Source: Candidatus Melainabacteria bacterium
GTDB lineage: Bacteria; Cyanobacteriota; Vampirovibrionia; Obscuribacterales; Obscuribacteraceae
Length of the DNA stretch: 64,000 bases
Direction: 5' to 3'
Assembly (NCBI GenBank): GCA_003151275.1
Contig: PLXC01000015.1
Coordinates: forward strand, 105,021 to 169,020
The notes under the pieces: generated by a model
Told to the model about the DNA's origin: nothing
Seen by the model: only the letters and a program-made list of their open reading frames with translations
The model's database searches: none
Part shown: positions 34,708 to 43,561 of the stretch, piece by piece
Layout of the letters: every line of letters starts with the position of its first letter
How positions within the stretch are numbered: position 1 is the stretch's first letter
Program-made: the position numbers and the translations under genes

Positions 34708-36363
34708 ATGAAAACAAGAAGTCAAGCCCTAGAGATCGTCCCCCTCAGGGAGTTCGACATGGTTGTCATTGGCGGCGGCATTGTTGGTGCTGGCATCGCC
34801 CAAGATGCTGCCTCGCGTGGTCTATCAGTTTTAGTAGTGGAAAAAGAAGATTTCGCCTCAGGAACTTCCAGCAAAACCACAAAGCTGATACATGGCGGGC
34901 TTCGCTACCTCGAACAATTCCATCTGCACCTAACGAGAGAGTTGTGCCAGGAACGTGCAGTCTTAGAAAACCTTGCTCCGCATATGGTGAGGGACTTCAG
35001 TTTCATTCTGCCTTTAACCAAGCGGGATCCGCTGTTCGGGCTGAAAGCTCAACTTGGATTGACTCTTTATGATTTACTCTCCTGGTCAGTAACTAATTCT
35101 CATCATCACCAAAAGATCAATCAACGCGAATTATTAGAAGCTGCTCCTTCGCTTTCTCCTAACGTCGTCACAGGCGGCTTGCGCTTTCACGACTGCATTA
35201 CCGATGATTCACGTTTGGTGATAGAGGTACTTAAATCAGCGATTGCAGAAGGGGCGAATGTAGTTAACTACCTCGAAGTGACGGGGTTCCAAGCCGAAAA
35301 TAACCGGGTTACCGCAGTTGAGTGCCACGACAGATACAGCGGCAATGAAATCATCATCAGGTGCAAAGCGTGTGTAAACGCAGCCGGCGTTTGGTCCGAC
35401 AAACTTCTGCAAAAATTGGATGATGCCTGGCGGCCAACCGTGAGCCCAGCGAAAGGCGTGCACATCATGGTGCCTCCGTCAGCTTTTGAAACTAACACTG
35501 CTCTCTTTTTGCCAACGGTAGATAAACGATACGTGTTTGTTGTGCCATGGCAGCGCGCTTTGATGATTGGCACCACTGATACAAATTATTCAGGCGACAT
35601 CAATAATCCACTGCCTGTTCAAGATGAAATTGACTATCTTTTAGATGTGGTCAATCGGTATAGCGAACCGAACAAACTAAATCGCAGCGACGTAACGGCT
35701 AGTTGGGCGGGGTTACGGCCGCTTGTTGGTGGCACGGGCGGGGGTTCGAATACAACAGAGAATCTTTCGCGCGAACATTTGATCTTTGAGGGTCCAGGTG
35801 GAATTGTCGGTCTCATTGGCGGAAAACTGACGAACTATCGCTTGATGGCTGCTCAAGTTGTGGACAAAGTTCTGGAGAAAATTCCGCTGGGCACGGGCAA
35901 AGCGTCCGGCACCCGCCGCTTGATGCTCGGCGGTTGGCTCGATAAAAACGACTTCCTCGCTCAGACTGCCGGCATTGCCTCGAAAGCCCGGCGACTATCA
36001 ATTGAACCTTCCACTTTGGATCATCTGATTGCGAGTTACGGAAAGGATGCCGAATTAGTTGTTGACATCGTTGAACGGCAGCCTTCTTTAAACCAGCGAA
36101 TTTGCCCGGACTTCCCAAACATCATGGCCGAGATTCCATTTTGTGTCTTGAACGAGATGGCAGTATCTCTTGAAGACCTATTGTTTAGGAGGATGCGTTT
36201 GGCGATGCTGCATCAAATCCAAACTCTAGAAGCAGCGCCCAAAGTGGCGCGACTCATGCAAAGCTTATTAGACTGGGATGATGCCAGGACCAATTTAGAA
36301 TTAGCCTCACTGGAAAAAAGTCTGAACGAACATCTAAGTTCGTTCGCCTCAGTGCCATCATAG
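34708..36363 (+). CDS. glpD: Glycerol-3-phosphate dehydrogenase, FAD-dependent
   Basis: A 551-residue flavoprotein. The FAD motif VVIGGGIVGAGIAQDAA lies at residues 19-35, and GlpD/GlpA family motifs follow: EKEDFASGTSSKTTKLIHGG, LRYLEQ, LPLTKRDP, GGLRFHDCITDDSRLV and TSWAGLRPL-like ASWAGLRPLVG. It oxidises sn-glycerol 3-phosphate to dihydroxyacetone phosphate and gives electrons to quinone, which fits the menaquinone pathway seen earlier. It has a GAG ribosome binding site and leads a three-gene operon with a 2-hydroxyacid dehydrogenase (27 bases later) and a GT87 protein. Confidence 0.92.
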   Translation: MKTRSQALEIVPLREFDMVVIGGGIVGAGIAQDAASRGLSVLVVEKEDFASGTSSKTTKLIHGGLRYLEQFHLHLTRELCQERAVLENLAPHMVRDFSFILPLTKRDPLFGLKAQLGLTLYDLLSWSVTNSHHHQKINQRELLEAAPSLSPNVVTGGLRFHDCITDDSRLVIEVLKSAIAEGANVVNYLEVTGFQAENNRVTAVECHDRYSGNEIIIRCKACVNAAGVWSDKLLQKLDDAWRPTVSPAKGVHIMVPPSAFETNTALFLPTVDKRYVFVVPWQRALMIGTTDTNYSGDINNPLPVQDEIDYLLDVVNRYSEPNKLNRSDVTASWAGLRPLVGGTGGGSNTTENLSREHLIFEGPGGIVGLIGGKLTNYRLMAAQVVDKVLEKIPLGTGKASGTRRLMLGGWLDKNDFLAQTAGIASKARRLSIEPSTLDHLIASYGKDAELVVDIVERQPSLNQRICPDFPNIMAEIPFCVLNEMAVSLEDLLFRRMRLAMLHQIQTLEAAPKVARLMQSLLDWDDARTNLELASLEKSLNEHLSSFASVPS

Positions 36364-36390
36364 TCAGGCTACAAACATGGAATCAAAAAA

Positions 36391-37410
36391 GTGGATCAAC
36401 TAATCAAGGTATTTGCAACCGGTCCTCTGCCAAAACCAGTCAAAGAAAAATTGGCGCGCTTCGCCGATTTAAAACTGTGGGAAGAACCAACCGCAATCAG
36501 CGATGAAGAGCTACTGGAGCAAATAAAAGATCGCACTGCGGTGGTTTGCTTGCTTGGCGACAAAATCAGCGCTGAGGTGATGGATGCGGCGCCAGAGTTG
36601 AAACTAGTCGCGAATGTAGCAGTTGGTTTTGATAATGTTGATTTAGTGCACGCCCAAAAGCGCGGCATCCTCGTTGTGAACACGCCTGGAGTACTCGACA
36701 ATGCGACAGCTGATTTAGCTTTCGGTTTACTTTTGGCTTGTGCACGGCGCATCGTTGAAGCCGATCAATACGTGCGAGAGCACCAATGGCAAGGTTGGCG
36801 AACAGATTTGTTGTTGGGCACAGATTTATCCGGAAAAACTTTAGGCATCGTTGGCATGGGCAGAATCGGCGAAGCGATGGGGCGGCGCGCACTCGGCTTC
36901 GGCATGAAAATCATCTACACACGCAAGGGCAATGAAGAAAAAGACCATCGCTTAAATCGTGAACTAGGAGCGAGAAGAGTTTCCCTACCTGAATTGATCA
37001 GCAGCTCCGATGTGATCAGCATCCACAGCCCATTGAACCATGAAACTCGGCACCTGATCGGCAAAGTCGAACTATCTCGCGTGAGAAAACACTGCATATT
37101 GATTAACACCGCCCGTGGTGCTGTTGTCGATCAAAAAGCATTGATTGCCGCGTTGCAGGATGGCAAACTGGCTGGCGCAGGACTGGACGTTTTCGAAGAC
37201 GAGCCCCAAGTGCCAGACGAATTAATTGCTTTGAAAAATGTTGTGCTCGTTCCACACATCGGCAGCGCCACCAATGAAACAAGAGTTGCTATGGCACAAC
37301 TCGCGGTCGAAGGTTTAATCGCGGCCTTTACTGAACGAATGCCCGAAAACATAGTTAACAAAGATGTATGGCCGTTGTTCTTAGAACGGCTCAAAGTCGC
37401 AACATCCTGA
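36391..37410 (+). CDS. D-isomer-specific 2-hydroxyacid dehydrogenase (glyoxylate/hydroxypyruvate reductase-like)
   Basis: A 339-residue NAD(P)-dependent reductase. The Rossmann motif is GMGRIG (residues 155-160). The catalytic residues are Arg242 in NTARG, Glu271 in FEDEP and His289 in VPHIGSAT. The pattern TPGVLDNATADLAFGLLL is typical of the glyoxylate reductase/hydroxypyruvate reductase branch. Expected reaction: glyoxylate to glycolate or hydroxypyruvate to D-glycerate. The start is GTG 36391; the nearby ATG at 36376 is in another frame and stops at once. It lies between glpD and a GT87 membrane protein, so three-carbon metabolism is a fitting context. Confidence 0.88.
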   Translation: MDQLIKVFATGPLPKPVKEKLARFADLKLWEEPTAISDEELLEQIKDRTAVVCLLGDKISAEVMDAAPELKLVANVAVGFDNVDLVHAQKRGILVVNTPGVLDNATADLAFGLLLACARRIVEADQYVREHQWQGWRTDLLLGTDLSGKTLGIVGMGRIGEAMGRRALGFGMKIIYTRKGNEEKDHRLNRELGARRVSLPELISSSDVISIHSPLNHETRHLIGKVELSRVRKHCILINTARGAVVDQKALIAALQDGKLAGAGLDVFEDEPQVPDELIALKNVVLVPHIGSATNETRVAMAQLAVEGLIAAFTERMPENIVNKDVWPLFLERLKVATS

Positions 37411-37420
37411 AAGATCGCAA

Positions 37421-38713
37421 ATGATACAAACCCGGCTACTTAAGAATCTATGGTTTGCGTACGCTGTCGCCCTGACTGTGTGGGGCGTCAACGCATACGT
37501 CGAACTCGGGCGAATTTACAAGGACAACGAACTGCTTGCAGCAACCGTGAATAATCGTCCTCGTGTAAGTGACTTTGCGGTTTTCTATAATGCCGCAAAA
37601 CTCGCCCACGTCAATTTCTATGAACGAAAGATCGACGTATATTCTCCTAGCGAACAAGAGCAATCACTTCGCACAATCACAGCTCCGGTTGTCGCCGAAA
37701 AGCCACTATTGGCAATCTATCCCCCTTATTTTTTCGGAATGGTAATGCCATTAAGCGCGGTACCAGCCGGAACCGCGTGGATGATCTGGTGCACACTTGG
37801 GGCCATTTCTCTGCTTCTAACTTTGTACTTCATCACTAAGTCAGACCAGTTCAAATCACCGTTCGTCAGATATTTTGCCTTCCTCGGAGTGCTTTGCTGC
37901 TACCCGGCCTGGCTAAGCTTTAGACTCGGCCAAGTCTCGCTTTTCTTGCCGGCTGCGATAGCCGCTTTCTGGTATTTGCTGATCGCCCGACGTTATTTGT
38001 TGGCCGGAATCGTTTCAGGATTTTGCATGCTTAAAGTGCAATATCTGCCCATGCTTGCCGTGGTCGGTCTAATCATGGGTAGAGCCAAATATCTGGGCGG
38101 ATTATTGATCGCTATGGTGGCACTTTTCGGATTGTCGATCTACACGCTTGGCTGGGACAACATCCTCAGCTTTCCGGGAGCTGTGCACTACAACGAGACG
38201 AGTGCAAACGCTGGTGGAGTGTCACCGGAGATGATGCAGAATTTCCGCGGCATGTTGACAGTTATCCTTGGTGGAGAGACACCAGATATTCGCATGGCAG
38301 CACTGGCAATCTTCGTCGTGCTATGTGTATCGATAACCGAATTATGGTGGCGCATGCGCAAACATGGCTTGACTGAAAAGAAATTACTCAAGGGAGCCGC
38401 TGTAACAACTTTGATTATGCTGATTGCCAGCCCACACACCCATACTCAAGACTACCTGGCAGCGGCACCAGCGGCTATTTGGCTGTGGCAGGCAACCGCT
38501 AACGACGACCGGGCAAGCTCGCTGTACATTCGCAGAACTATCGCTGCTTTCCCTGCGCTAAGCTGGGTTTTCTTCTTGTTGCAACCGGTGTTTCTCTTTC
38601 TTAGAATCCAGCCGTACTTTATTTGGGCAACAGCACTGGTCGTTATGACTTTGACCGTGCTGGATGACACCACGTTGACTTTAGAATCAATACAACAACG
38701 ACAAGCTGTGTAA
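37421..38713 (+). CDS. Multi-pass membrane glycosyltransferase, GT87-like (DUF2029)
   Basis: A 430-residue protein with about ten hydrophobic helices. The first extracytoplasmic loop contains SDFAVFYNAAKLA, the aspartate-centred motif of GT-C enzymes such as polyprenyl-phosphate mannosyltransferases of GT87, and later PPYFFGMVMPLS. GT87 proteins use lipid-linked sugars to build envelope glycans. It begins 10 bases after the dehydrogenase stop, so it belongs to the glpD operon. The link with glycerol metabolism is not obvious; it may be a polar neighbour. Substrate unknown. Confidence 0.75.
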   Translation: MIQTRLLKNLWFAYAVALTVWGVNAYVELGRIYKDNELLAATVNNRPRVSDFAVFYNAAKLAHVNFYERKIDVYSPSEQEQSLRTITAPVVAEKPLLAIYPPYFFGMVMPLSAVPAGTAWMIWCTLGAISLLLTLYFITKSDQFKSPFVRYFAFLGVLCCYPAWLSFRLGQVSLFLPAAIAAFWYLLIARRYLLAGIVSGFCMLKVQYLPMLAVVGLIMGRAKYLGGLLIAMVALFGLSIYTLGWDNILSFPGAVHYNETSANAGGVSPEMMQNFRGMLTVILGGETPDIRMAALAIFVVLCVSITELWWRMRKHGLTEKKLLKGAAVTTLIMLIASPHTHTQDYLAAAPAAIWLWQATANDDRASSLYIRRTIAAFPALSWVFFLLQPVFLFLRIQPYFIWATALVVMTLTVLDDTTLTLESIQQRQAV

Positions 38714-38750
38714 TTCGAAATGGAGCGCGGCTGTCCAAAGCCGGTTTCTC
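38714..38750. repeat. Short dispersed hairpin repeat between convergent genes
   Basis: CGAAATGGAGCGCGGCTGTCC followed by AAAGCCGG forms a small GC-rich hairpin. The first 15 bases are shared, with one change, with the intergenic copy at 1272. The position between the convergent GT87 and beta-glucosidase genes suits a terminator-like role. Confidence 0.55.
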
Positions 38751-38773
38751 AGACTCATCGTTGTTGCCGCGGA

Positions 38774-40099
38774 CTACCGGTGCACTTCGTTGTGACTGAT
38801 CACTTTGGAGTACCAATAGGCGCTGTCTTTTAAAATTCTCTTCTGGGTCTCATAATCTATATAGATGAGGCCAAAGCGTTTGGAAAAACCGTGATGCCAC
38901 TCGAAATTATCCATCAGACTCCAGACGAAATAGCCTCGGATATTGACGCCCAGCCTCATGGTTTTGCGCAGTTCAACTAAGTGATCGTGAATGTATTTTA
39001 TGCGCTTGGTGTCGTGAACGTGATCATCAACAACCTGATCATCTAAGGCGCAACCATTTTCCGTGATGTAAATCGGCGGCAATCGGTACTCGTTATGCAT
39101 GCGCACAAGCATGCGACCGAGTGCTTCTGGAGCCACTTCCCAACCCATTTCTGTGTATTCAGAACCGGGAACTTTTTTAACTTCACCCTGCGCACCAAAT
39201 ACAGTGCGAGTGTAGTAATTGACACCAAGGTAGTCTAGTTTCTGCGAAATCAAGGCAAAATCGTTGGGTTTCACATCCGGCGCATCAGCGCCGAGATCTT
39301 TCAAAGCTCCAGGCGGATAACAGGCCTGAAACAAGGGGTCCAAGAACCAAGCACTTGTGGCTTTCCAGGCGCGTTCAGCAGCCTTTATCTCGTATGGATC
39401 GTCGCCTAAAGTTTCGACTGGCGAGAGATTTAAAACGATGCCAACTTCGGCTCGTGGTTCAATCGAACGTATGGCTTGTGTCGCCATGCCATGTGCCACC
39501 ATTAAGTTATGGCCAACCTGAGCAGTTAATTTTCGATCCTTAAAACCTGGTGCCATTTCTCCGGTCATGTTGCCTAGAACGGCAACCACCCACGGTTCAT
39601 TGATAGTAGTCCAGTACTTAACACGGTCGCCTAAACGTCTGACAGCAAGGGCAGCATAGTCAGCGAAATAGCCGAGTAGGTCACGATTAGCCCAACCGCC
39701 TTTGTCCTGCAGTGCCTGCGGCAAGTCCCAATGATAAAGCGTAATAAATGGTTCTATATTGAGGGCAAGCAGCGAATCTACCATACGATCGTAATAGTCC
39801 AACCCCAGCCAATTGACCGGACCTTTTCCATCAGGCAATATACGTGGCCATGAAAGAGAGAACCGGTAAGCTTTGACACCGATTTGCTTAAGCAAAGTAA
39901 AATCTTCGCCAAATCGGTGATAGTGATCACAGGCAATGTCGCCCGTTTCACCATTAAAAATCTTTCCTGGTGTATGCGCAAAGGTGTCCCAAATCGATGC
40001 ACCTTTGCCATCTAAGTTCCAGGCGCCTTCTATCTGATAGGCGGCTGTTGCCGCACCCCAAACAAAGCCTCTTGGAAAAACATAATTGTCGGATGTCAT
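38774..40099 (-). CDS. Beta-glucosidase, glycoside hydrolase family 1
   Basis: A 441-residue enzyme of family GH1 at the normal length. The acid/base Glu168 is in TINEPW and the nucleophile Glu347 in YITENG. Other family signatures are FVWGAATAAYQIEGAW at the N-terminus and YFVWSLMDNFEWHHGF near the end, with the sugar-binding Gln22, His123 and Trp124. It has no signal peptide and so acts in the cytoplasm on beta-glucosides or other beta-linked disaccharides. It is a single-gene unit; no transporter or regulator for sugar uptake is next to it. Confidence 0.93.
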   Translation of the reverse strand: MTSDNYVFPRGFVWGAATAAYQIEGAWNLDGKGASIWDTFAHTPGKIFNGETGDIACDHYHRFGEDFTLLKQIGVKAYRFSLSWPRILPDGKGPVNWLGLDYYDRMVDSLLALNIEPFITLYHWDLPQALQDKGGWANRDLLGYFADYAALAVRRLGDRVKYWTTINEPWVVAVLGNMTGEMAPGFKDRKLTAQVGHNLMVAHGMATQAIRSIEPRAEVGIVLNLSPVETLGDDPYEIKAAERAWKATSAWFLDPLFQACYPPGALKDLGADAPDVKPNDFALISQKLDYLGVNYYTRTVFGAQGEVKKVPGSEYTEMGWEVAPEALGRMLVRMHNEYRLPPIYITENGCALDDQVVDDHVHDTKRIKYIHDHLVELRKTMRLGVNIRGYFVWSLMDNFEWHHGFSKRFGLIYIDYETQKRILKDSAYWYSKVISHNEVHR

Positions 40100-40228
40100 T
40101 ACAACCGCCCCAAGTCGTGACAGGCATAGTCGAGATAATCATACTTCATTTGAGACACCGCTGGCAGTGCTGACTACTGACCGACTTTCTTGGATTAGAT
40201 TTCTCCGATCTGATTTCTTGAACCAATC

Positions 40229-41428
40229 TCAAATTGAGACATCCGACCGATCAGAATGACCACCTACGGTGCCATCTAACGCGCCATCTGATGTGCCATT
40301 TGAAGTGTCATCTGACGTGCCAGTTGGAGTGTCATCCTCAGTAGCATCCAGATCGTCATTTTCCGTATCGATAGCCTCGAACTGGCCTTGCTTCTCGCGT
40401 CGTCGGGAAATGAGTCGATATTTGGTACTCAGCCGCGGTACTTGGGTCGCTTTGGCCGCTTTACCGCCCACACTTTTAACATTTGCCTCCACTTTTTGAG
40501 AAGAGATTTGGCGGCGGTTATATTCCAATTGAGCATCACTGACGATGGCAGAATAGCTGTTATAACGCTCAATCGAAATCTTATCGATATTGTTCAAGAC
40601 ATTGCAGTCAGTGCCAACCATATGCAGGCAGTTCAGATATTTACATTCTTGAGCAAGCTGCAATATTTCCGGAAACTGCCACACAACCTCGGACGGCTGT
40701 GGATGTTTGAGCTCGAGCAAGTTGAATCCCGGCGTGTCTCCAACCCAACTGGCCGTTTGCGCGTCGCGAATTTCTGGAAAGTGTTCAAAACTTAACCGAT
40801 ACAGTTCGCTTGAAGTAGTCGTGTGACGACCGACACCAAACTCATGATCCATAGCCCCGACCTTGATCTGCAATCCCTTCTCAATGCAATTCAATAGGCT
40901 CGATTTGCCAACGCCTGACTGGCCCGCGAATACAGAGACTTTGTTGGCCAACGCCCTGGCCAAATCTTCGATGCCTCGACCGGTCATGGCGGAGACAATT
41001 ATGACGAAGTATCCAAGGGGTTCATAAATACTTCGTAAAGCCTCAAGCTCACTTTCCTCAGCCAAATCGCATTTGTTGAAACAGAGCACAGGCAGCACGG
41101 GTGATAGCTCTAGCTGGAAATGCACTATGTACCGATCGGTCAATAGGGGGTTCCATTCGGGCTGATGGACGGCCTGTACAATGATCACCTGGTCCACGTT
41201 CGCCAACGGGGGTCGAGACAATAAGTTCTCGCGCTTCAACATGGTGGATATGACAGCCGTTTTTTGATCTGGGTTTAATTCATCCAGTTCGACACGGTCA
41301 CCAGTGACGATGGAGACGCGTTCTTTCTTCAGCCTGCCCCTGGCGGTGCATTGAAGCACTGTGTCCAGGTCGGGTTCATAGACTAGATAGCCACCAGCGT
41401 GACTTCGTAATACTGTTCCTGATGCCAT
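40229..41428 (-). CDS. rsgA: Ribosome small-subunit GTPase RsgA with acidic Thr/Ser/Asp repeat tail
   Basis: A 399-residue circularly permuted GTPase needed for 30S subunit maturation. An N-terminal OB fold is followed by G4 NKCD, G5 SAMTG, then G1 AGQSGVGKSSL and G3 DTPGF. The zinc knuckle is complete: CKYLNCLH followed by Cys in GTDC. Family members end soon after this; here a basic segment and a low-complexity tail of about 45 residues with a four-residue period (GTSD, DTSN, GTSD, GALD) follow. The frame opens at GTG 41473, but ATG 41428 gives the normal N-terminus (ASGTVLRS). It is divergent from typA. Confidence 0.92.
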   Translation of the reverse strand: MASGTVLRSHAGGYLVYEPDLDTVLQCTARGRLKKERVSIVTGDRVELDELNPDQKTAVISTMLKRENLLSRPPLANVDQVIIVQAVHQPEWNPLLTDRYIVHFQLELSPVLPVLCFNKCDLAEESELEALRSIYEPLGYFVIIVSAMTGRGIEDLARALANKVSVFAGQSGVGKSSLLNCIEKGLQIKVGAMDHEFGVGRHTTTSSELYRLSFEHFPEIRDAQTASWVGDTPGFNLLELKHPQPSEVVWQFPEILQLAQECKYLNCLHMVGTDCNVLNNIDKISIERYNSYSAIVSDAQLEYNRRQISSQKVEANVKSVGGKAAKATQVPRLSTKYRLISRRREKQGQFEAIDTENDDLDATEDDTPTGTSDDTSNGTSDGALDGTVGGHSDRSDVSI

Positions 41429-41551
41429 TAAAATCTCACGAAAGTCTCTCTGCGAGCCGAGAAAACGAATCACTCCAACAGTAAGAATACACCAATCGAC
41501 ATACTAAGAAACACGTAATCAAAGCAGATCGACCGCGATCAAAACTCAACA

Positions 41552-41594
41552 ATCCGAAGATAGCCTATGCAGGCAAGCTGCCCGGCATAATCGA
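41552..41594. repeat. Dispersed repeat, family 2, copy A
   Basis: The copy begins ATCCGAAGATAGCCT and ends CAAGCTGCCCGGCATAAT plus CGA. It is clearly the same element as the copy at 63122-63163 (ATCCGAGGATAGCCT ... CAAGCTGCCCGGC) and a more diverged copy 69 bases downstream. It lies in the 258-base gap between divergent rsgA and typA. Confidence 0.7.
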
Positions 41595-41620
41595 ACGAAC
41601 GATCGACGAATGACCAGATA

Positions 41621-41664
41621 ATCCTACAAAAGCCAAAGCGGCGAAGCTGCTCGGCATAATGCGA
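41621..41664. repeat. Dispersed repeat, family 2, copy B (diverged)
   Basis: ATCCTACAAAAGCCAAAGC followed by GAAGCTGCTCGGCATAATGC aligns with copy A over its whole length, with the right half better kept. The tandem arrangement suggests local duplication upstream of typA. Confidence 0.6.
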
Positions 41665-41686
41665 TGATGAGACAATAGGTAAAACA

Positions 41687-43561
41687 ATGAGCACGGCAAC
41701 AATGGAAGTCCAGAACTTGAAAGAAGAAGCACTAACCAGCCAGCAAGCAGAAGTTATGCATTTCGGTGAACACGAAGGCAGCCTCTCGCACATCCGCAAC
41801 ATCGCGATCATCGCGCACGTTGACCATGGCAAAACCACTCTGGTTGACGGATTCCTGCGCCAAACAGGCGTCTTCCGCGACAATCAAGAAGTCGTCGAAT
41901 GCGTGATGGACTCCAATGATCTGGAGCGTGAACGTGGTATCACAATTCTTTCCAAGAATACCGCCGTTACTTATAAAGACATGCTCATCAACATCGTCGA
42001 TACCCCAGGCCACGCTGACTTTGGTGGCGAGGTAGAGCGTATTTTGGGCATGGTCGACTGCGCATTGCTGGTGGTCGATGCGGGCGAAGGTCCGATGCCT
42101 CAAACAAGATTTGTGCTGCGTAAAGCACTCGAAAAGGGATTGCGACCAATCGTCGTGATCAACAAGATTGACCGTCCGAACATCGATCCACACATTGCAG
42201 TCGATCAAGTATTCGACCTTTTTGTCGAGCTCGGCGCTGACGAAAAACAACTCGACTTCCCTTATCTTTTCGCTTCAGGCGTTAGGGGTTATGCGGTCAC
42301 GACTCCCGAAGAAGAAGGCGTCGACCTGAGACCGTTGCTGGATTTGATGGTTAAGCATTGCCCGCCACCAACTGGTAACGCCAACTCTCCGCTGCAAATG
42401 CAAGTGAGCATTTTGGATTACAGCGACTATCTTGGACGCATCGGCATCGGCAGAATCTACAACGGACGCATTCACGACGGCGAACAAATCGTTTTATTGA
42501 AAGAAGATGGAACATCGGTGCGCGGCAAGATCTCCAAACTATTCACGTTCCACGGCTTGAAGCGCATTGAAGCGACCGAGGCTTCGGCTGGGCAAATCGT
42601 GGCAATCGCTGGTTTCTCCACAGCAAATGTTGGCGATACCATCGCCGACCCAGAAAGTGCAATTGCTCTTCCTCGCATCAGAGTAGACGAGCCAACCATG
42701 AAGATGGCTTTCCTCGTAAATGACAGCCCGTTTGCGGGACAAGAAGGGAAGTTCGTCACATCGAGACAGTTGAGAAGCCGCTTGTTCCACGAGTTGGAAA
42801 CAAACGTCAGCTTGCGCGTCGATGAAACGGACAATACGGATACGTTTATCGTCAGCGGCAGAGGCGAACTTCACCTCGGCATCTTGATCGAAACAATGCG
42901 CAGAGAAGGTTATGAATTCCAGGTTTCAAGACCAGAAGTAATTGTCAAAGAAATCGAGGGCGTCGACAACGAGCCTTTCGAAAAATTGATGATCGACGTT
43001 CCGGATGAATTTACGGGCGCCGTAATGAATGAACTTGGACCACGCAAAGCCGAACTGCAAAATATGCATGTCGACAAGACACAGGCGCTTCTTGAGTTCA
43101 TCATTCCCACGCGTGGATTGATTGGATTCCGCAGTGAGTTCTTGAGACTGACCAAGGGTAATGGCGTCATGAACCATGCTTTCCAGGAGTACCGCCCATG
43201 GTGCGGCGACATCAACTCGCAGCGCAACGGTGTGCTCGTAGCCTGGGAAGAGGGTCAAGTCACCGCCTACGCTTTAGCTCAAGCTGAAGACAGAGGCGTT
43301 TACTTTATCTCACCTGGCATCAGAGTTTACGGCGGCATGATCGTCGGAGAAAACAGCCGCACACAAGATATGGAAATCAACGTCTGCAAATTGAAGAAGC
43401 TCACTAACATGCGCAGTTCAACCAGCGACGTCATGGTTACCTTGCAAGCACCGATCGAAATGGTGCTTGAACGTTGCCTCGAATACATCAGTTCGGATGA
43501 ATTGGTGGAAGTAACACCGAAGAGCATCCGGATGAGAAAGCGCACTCTATCTAGAAGATAG
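41687..43561 (+). CDS. typA: Ribosome-associated GTPase TypA/BipA
   Basis: A 624-residue translational GTPase. G motifs: [10 protein letters not shown] (residues 43-52), [28 protein letters not shown] and the SG motif ASGVRG. C-terminal BipA motifs include [20 protein letters not shown] and the signature [12 protein letters not shown]. BipA binds the 70S ribosome and helps 50S assembly and stress adaptation. An extra stretch of about 35 residues precedes the usual start; a later ATG cannot be excluded. The end overlaps the stop of the convergent sorbosone dehydrogenase-like gene by 11 bases. Confidence 0.94.
   Translation: MSTATMEVQNLKEEALTSQQAEVMHFGEHEGSLSHIRNIAIIAHVDHGKTTLVDGFLRQTGVFRDNQEVVECVMDSNDLERERGITILSKNTAVTYKDMLINIVDTPGHADFGGEVERILGMVDCALLVVDAGEGPMPQTRFVLRKALEKGLRPIVVINKIDRPNIDPHIAVDQVFDLFVELGADEKQLDFPYLFASGVRGYAVTTPEEEGVDLRPLLDLMVKHCPPPTGNANSPLQMQVSILDYSDYLGRIGIGRIYNGRIHDGEQIVLLKEDGTSVRGKISKLFTFHGLKRIEATEASAGQIVAIAGFSTANVGDTIADPESAIALPRIRVDEPTMKMAFLVNDSPFAGQEGKFVTSRQLRSRLFHELETNVSLRVDETDNTDTFIVSGRGELHLGILIETMRREGYEFQVSRPEVIVKEIEGVDNEPFEKLMIDVPDEFTGAVMNELGPRKAELQNMHVDKTQALLEFIIPTRGLIGFRSEFLRLTKGNGVMNHAFQEYRPWCGDINSQRNGVLVAWEEGQVTAYALAQAEDRGVYFISPGIRVYGGMIVGENSRTQDMEINVCKLKKLTNMRSSTSDVMVTLQAPIEMVLERCLEYISSDELVEVTPKSIRMRKRTLSRR

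Noticed and set aside
36376..36402. ATG at 36376 as start of the 2-hydroxyacid dehydrogenase
   Set aside because: It is in another frame and meets a stop after eight codons; the GTG at 36391 is in frame.
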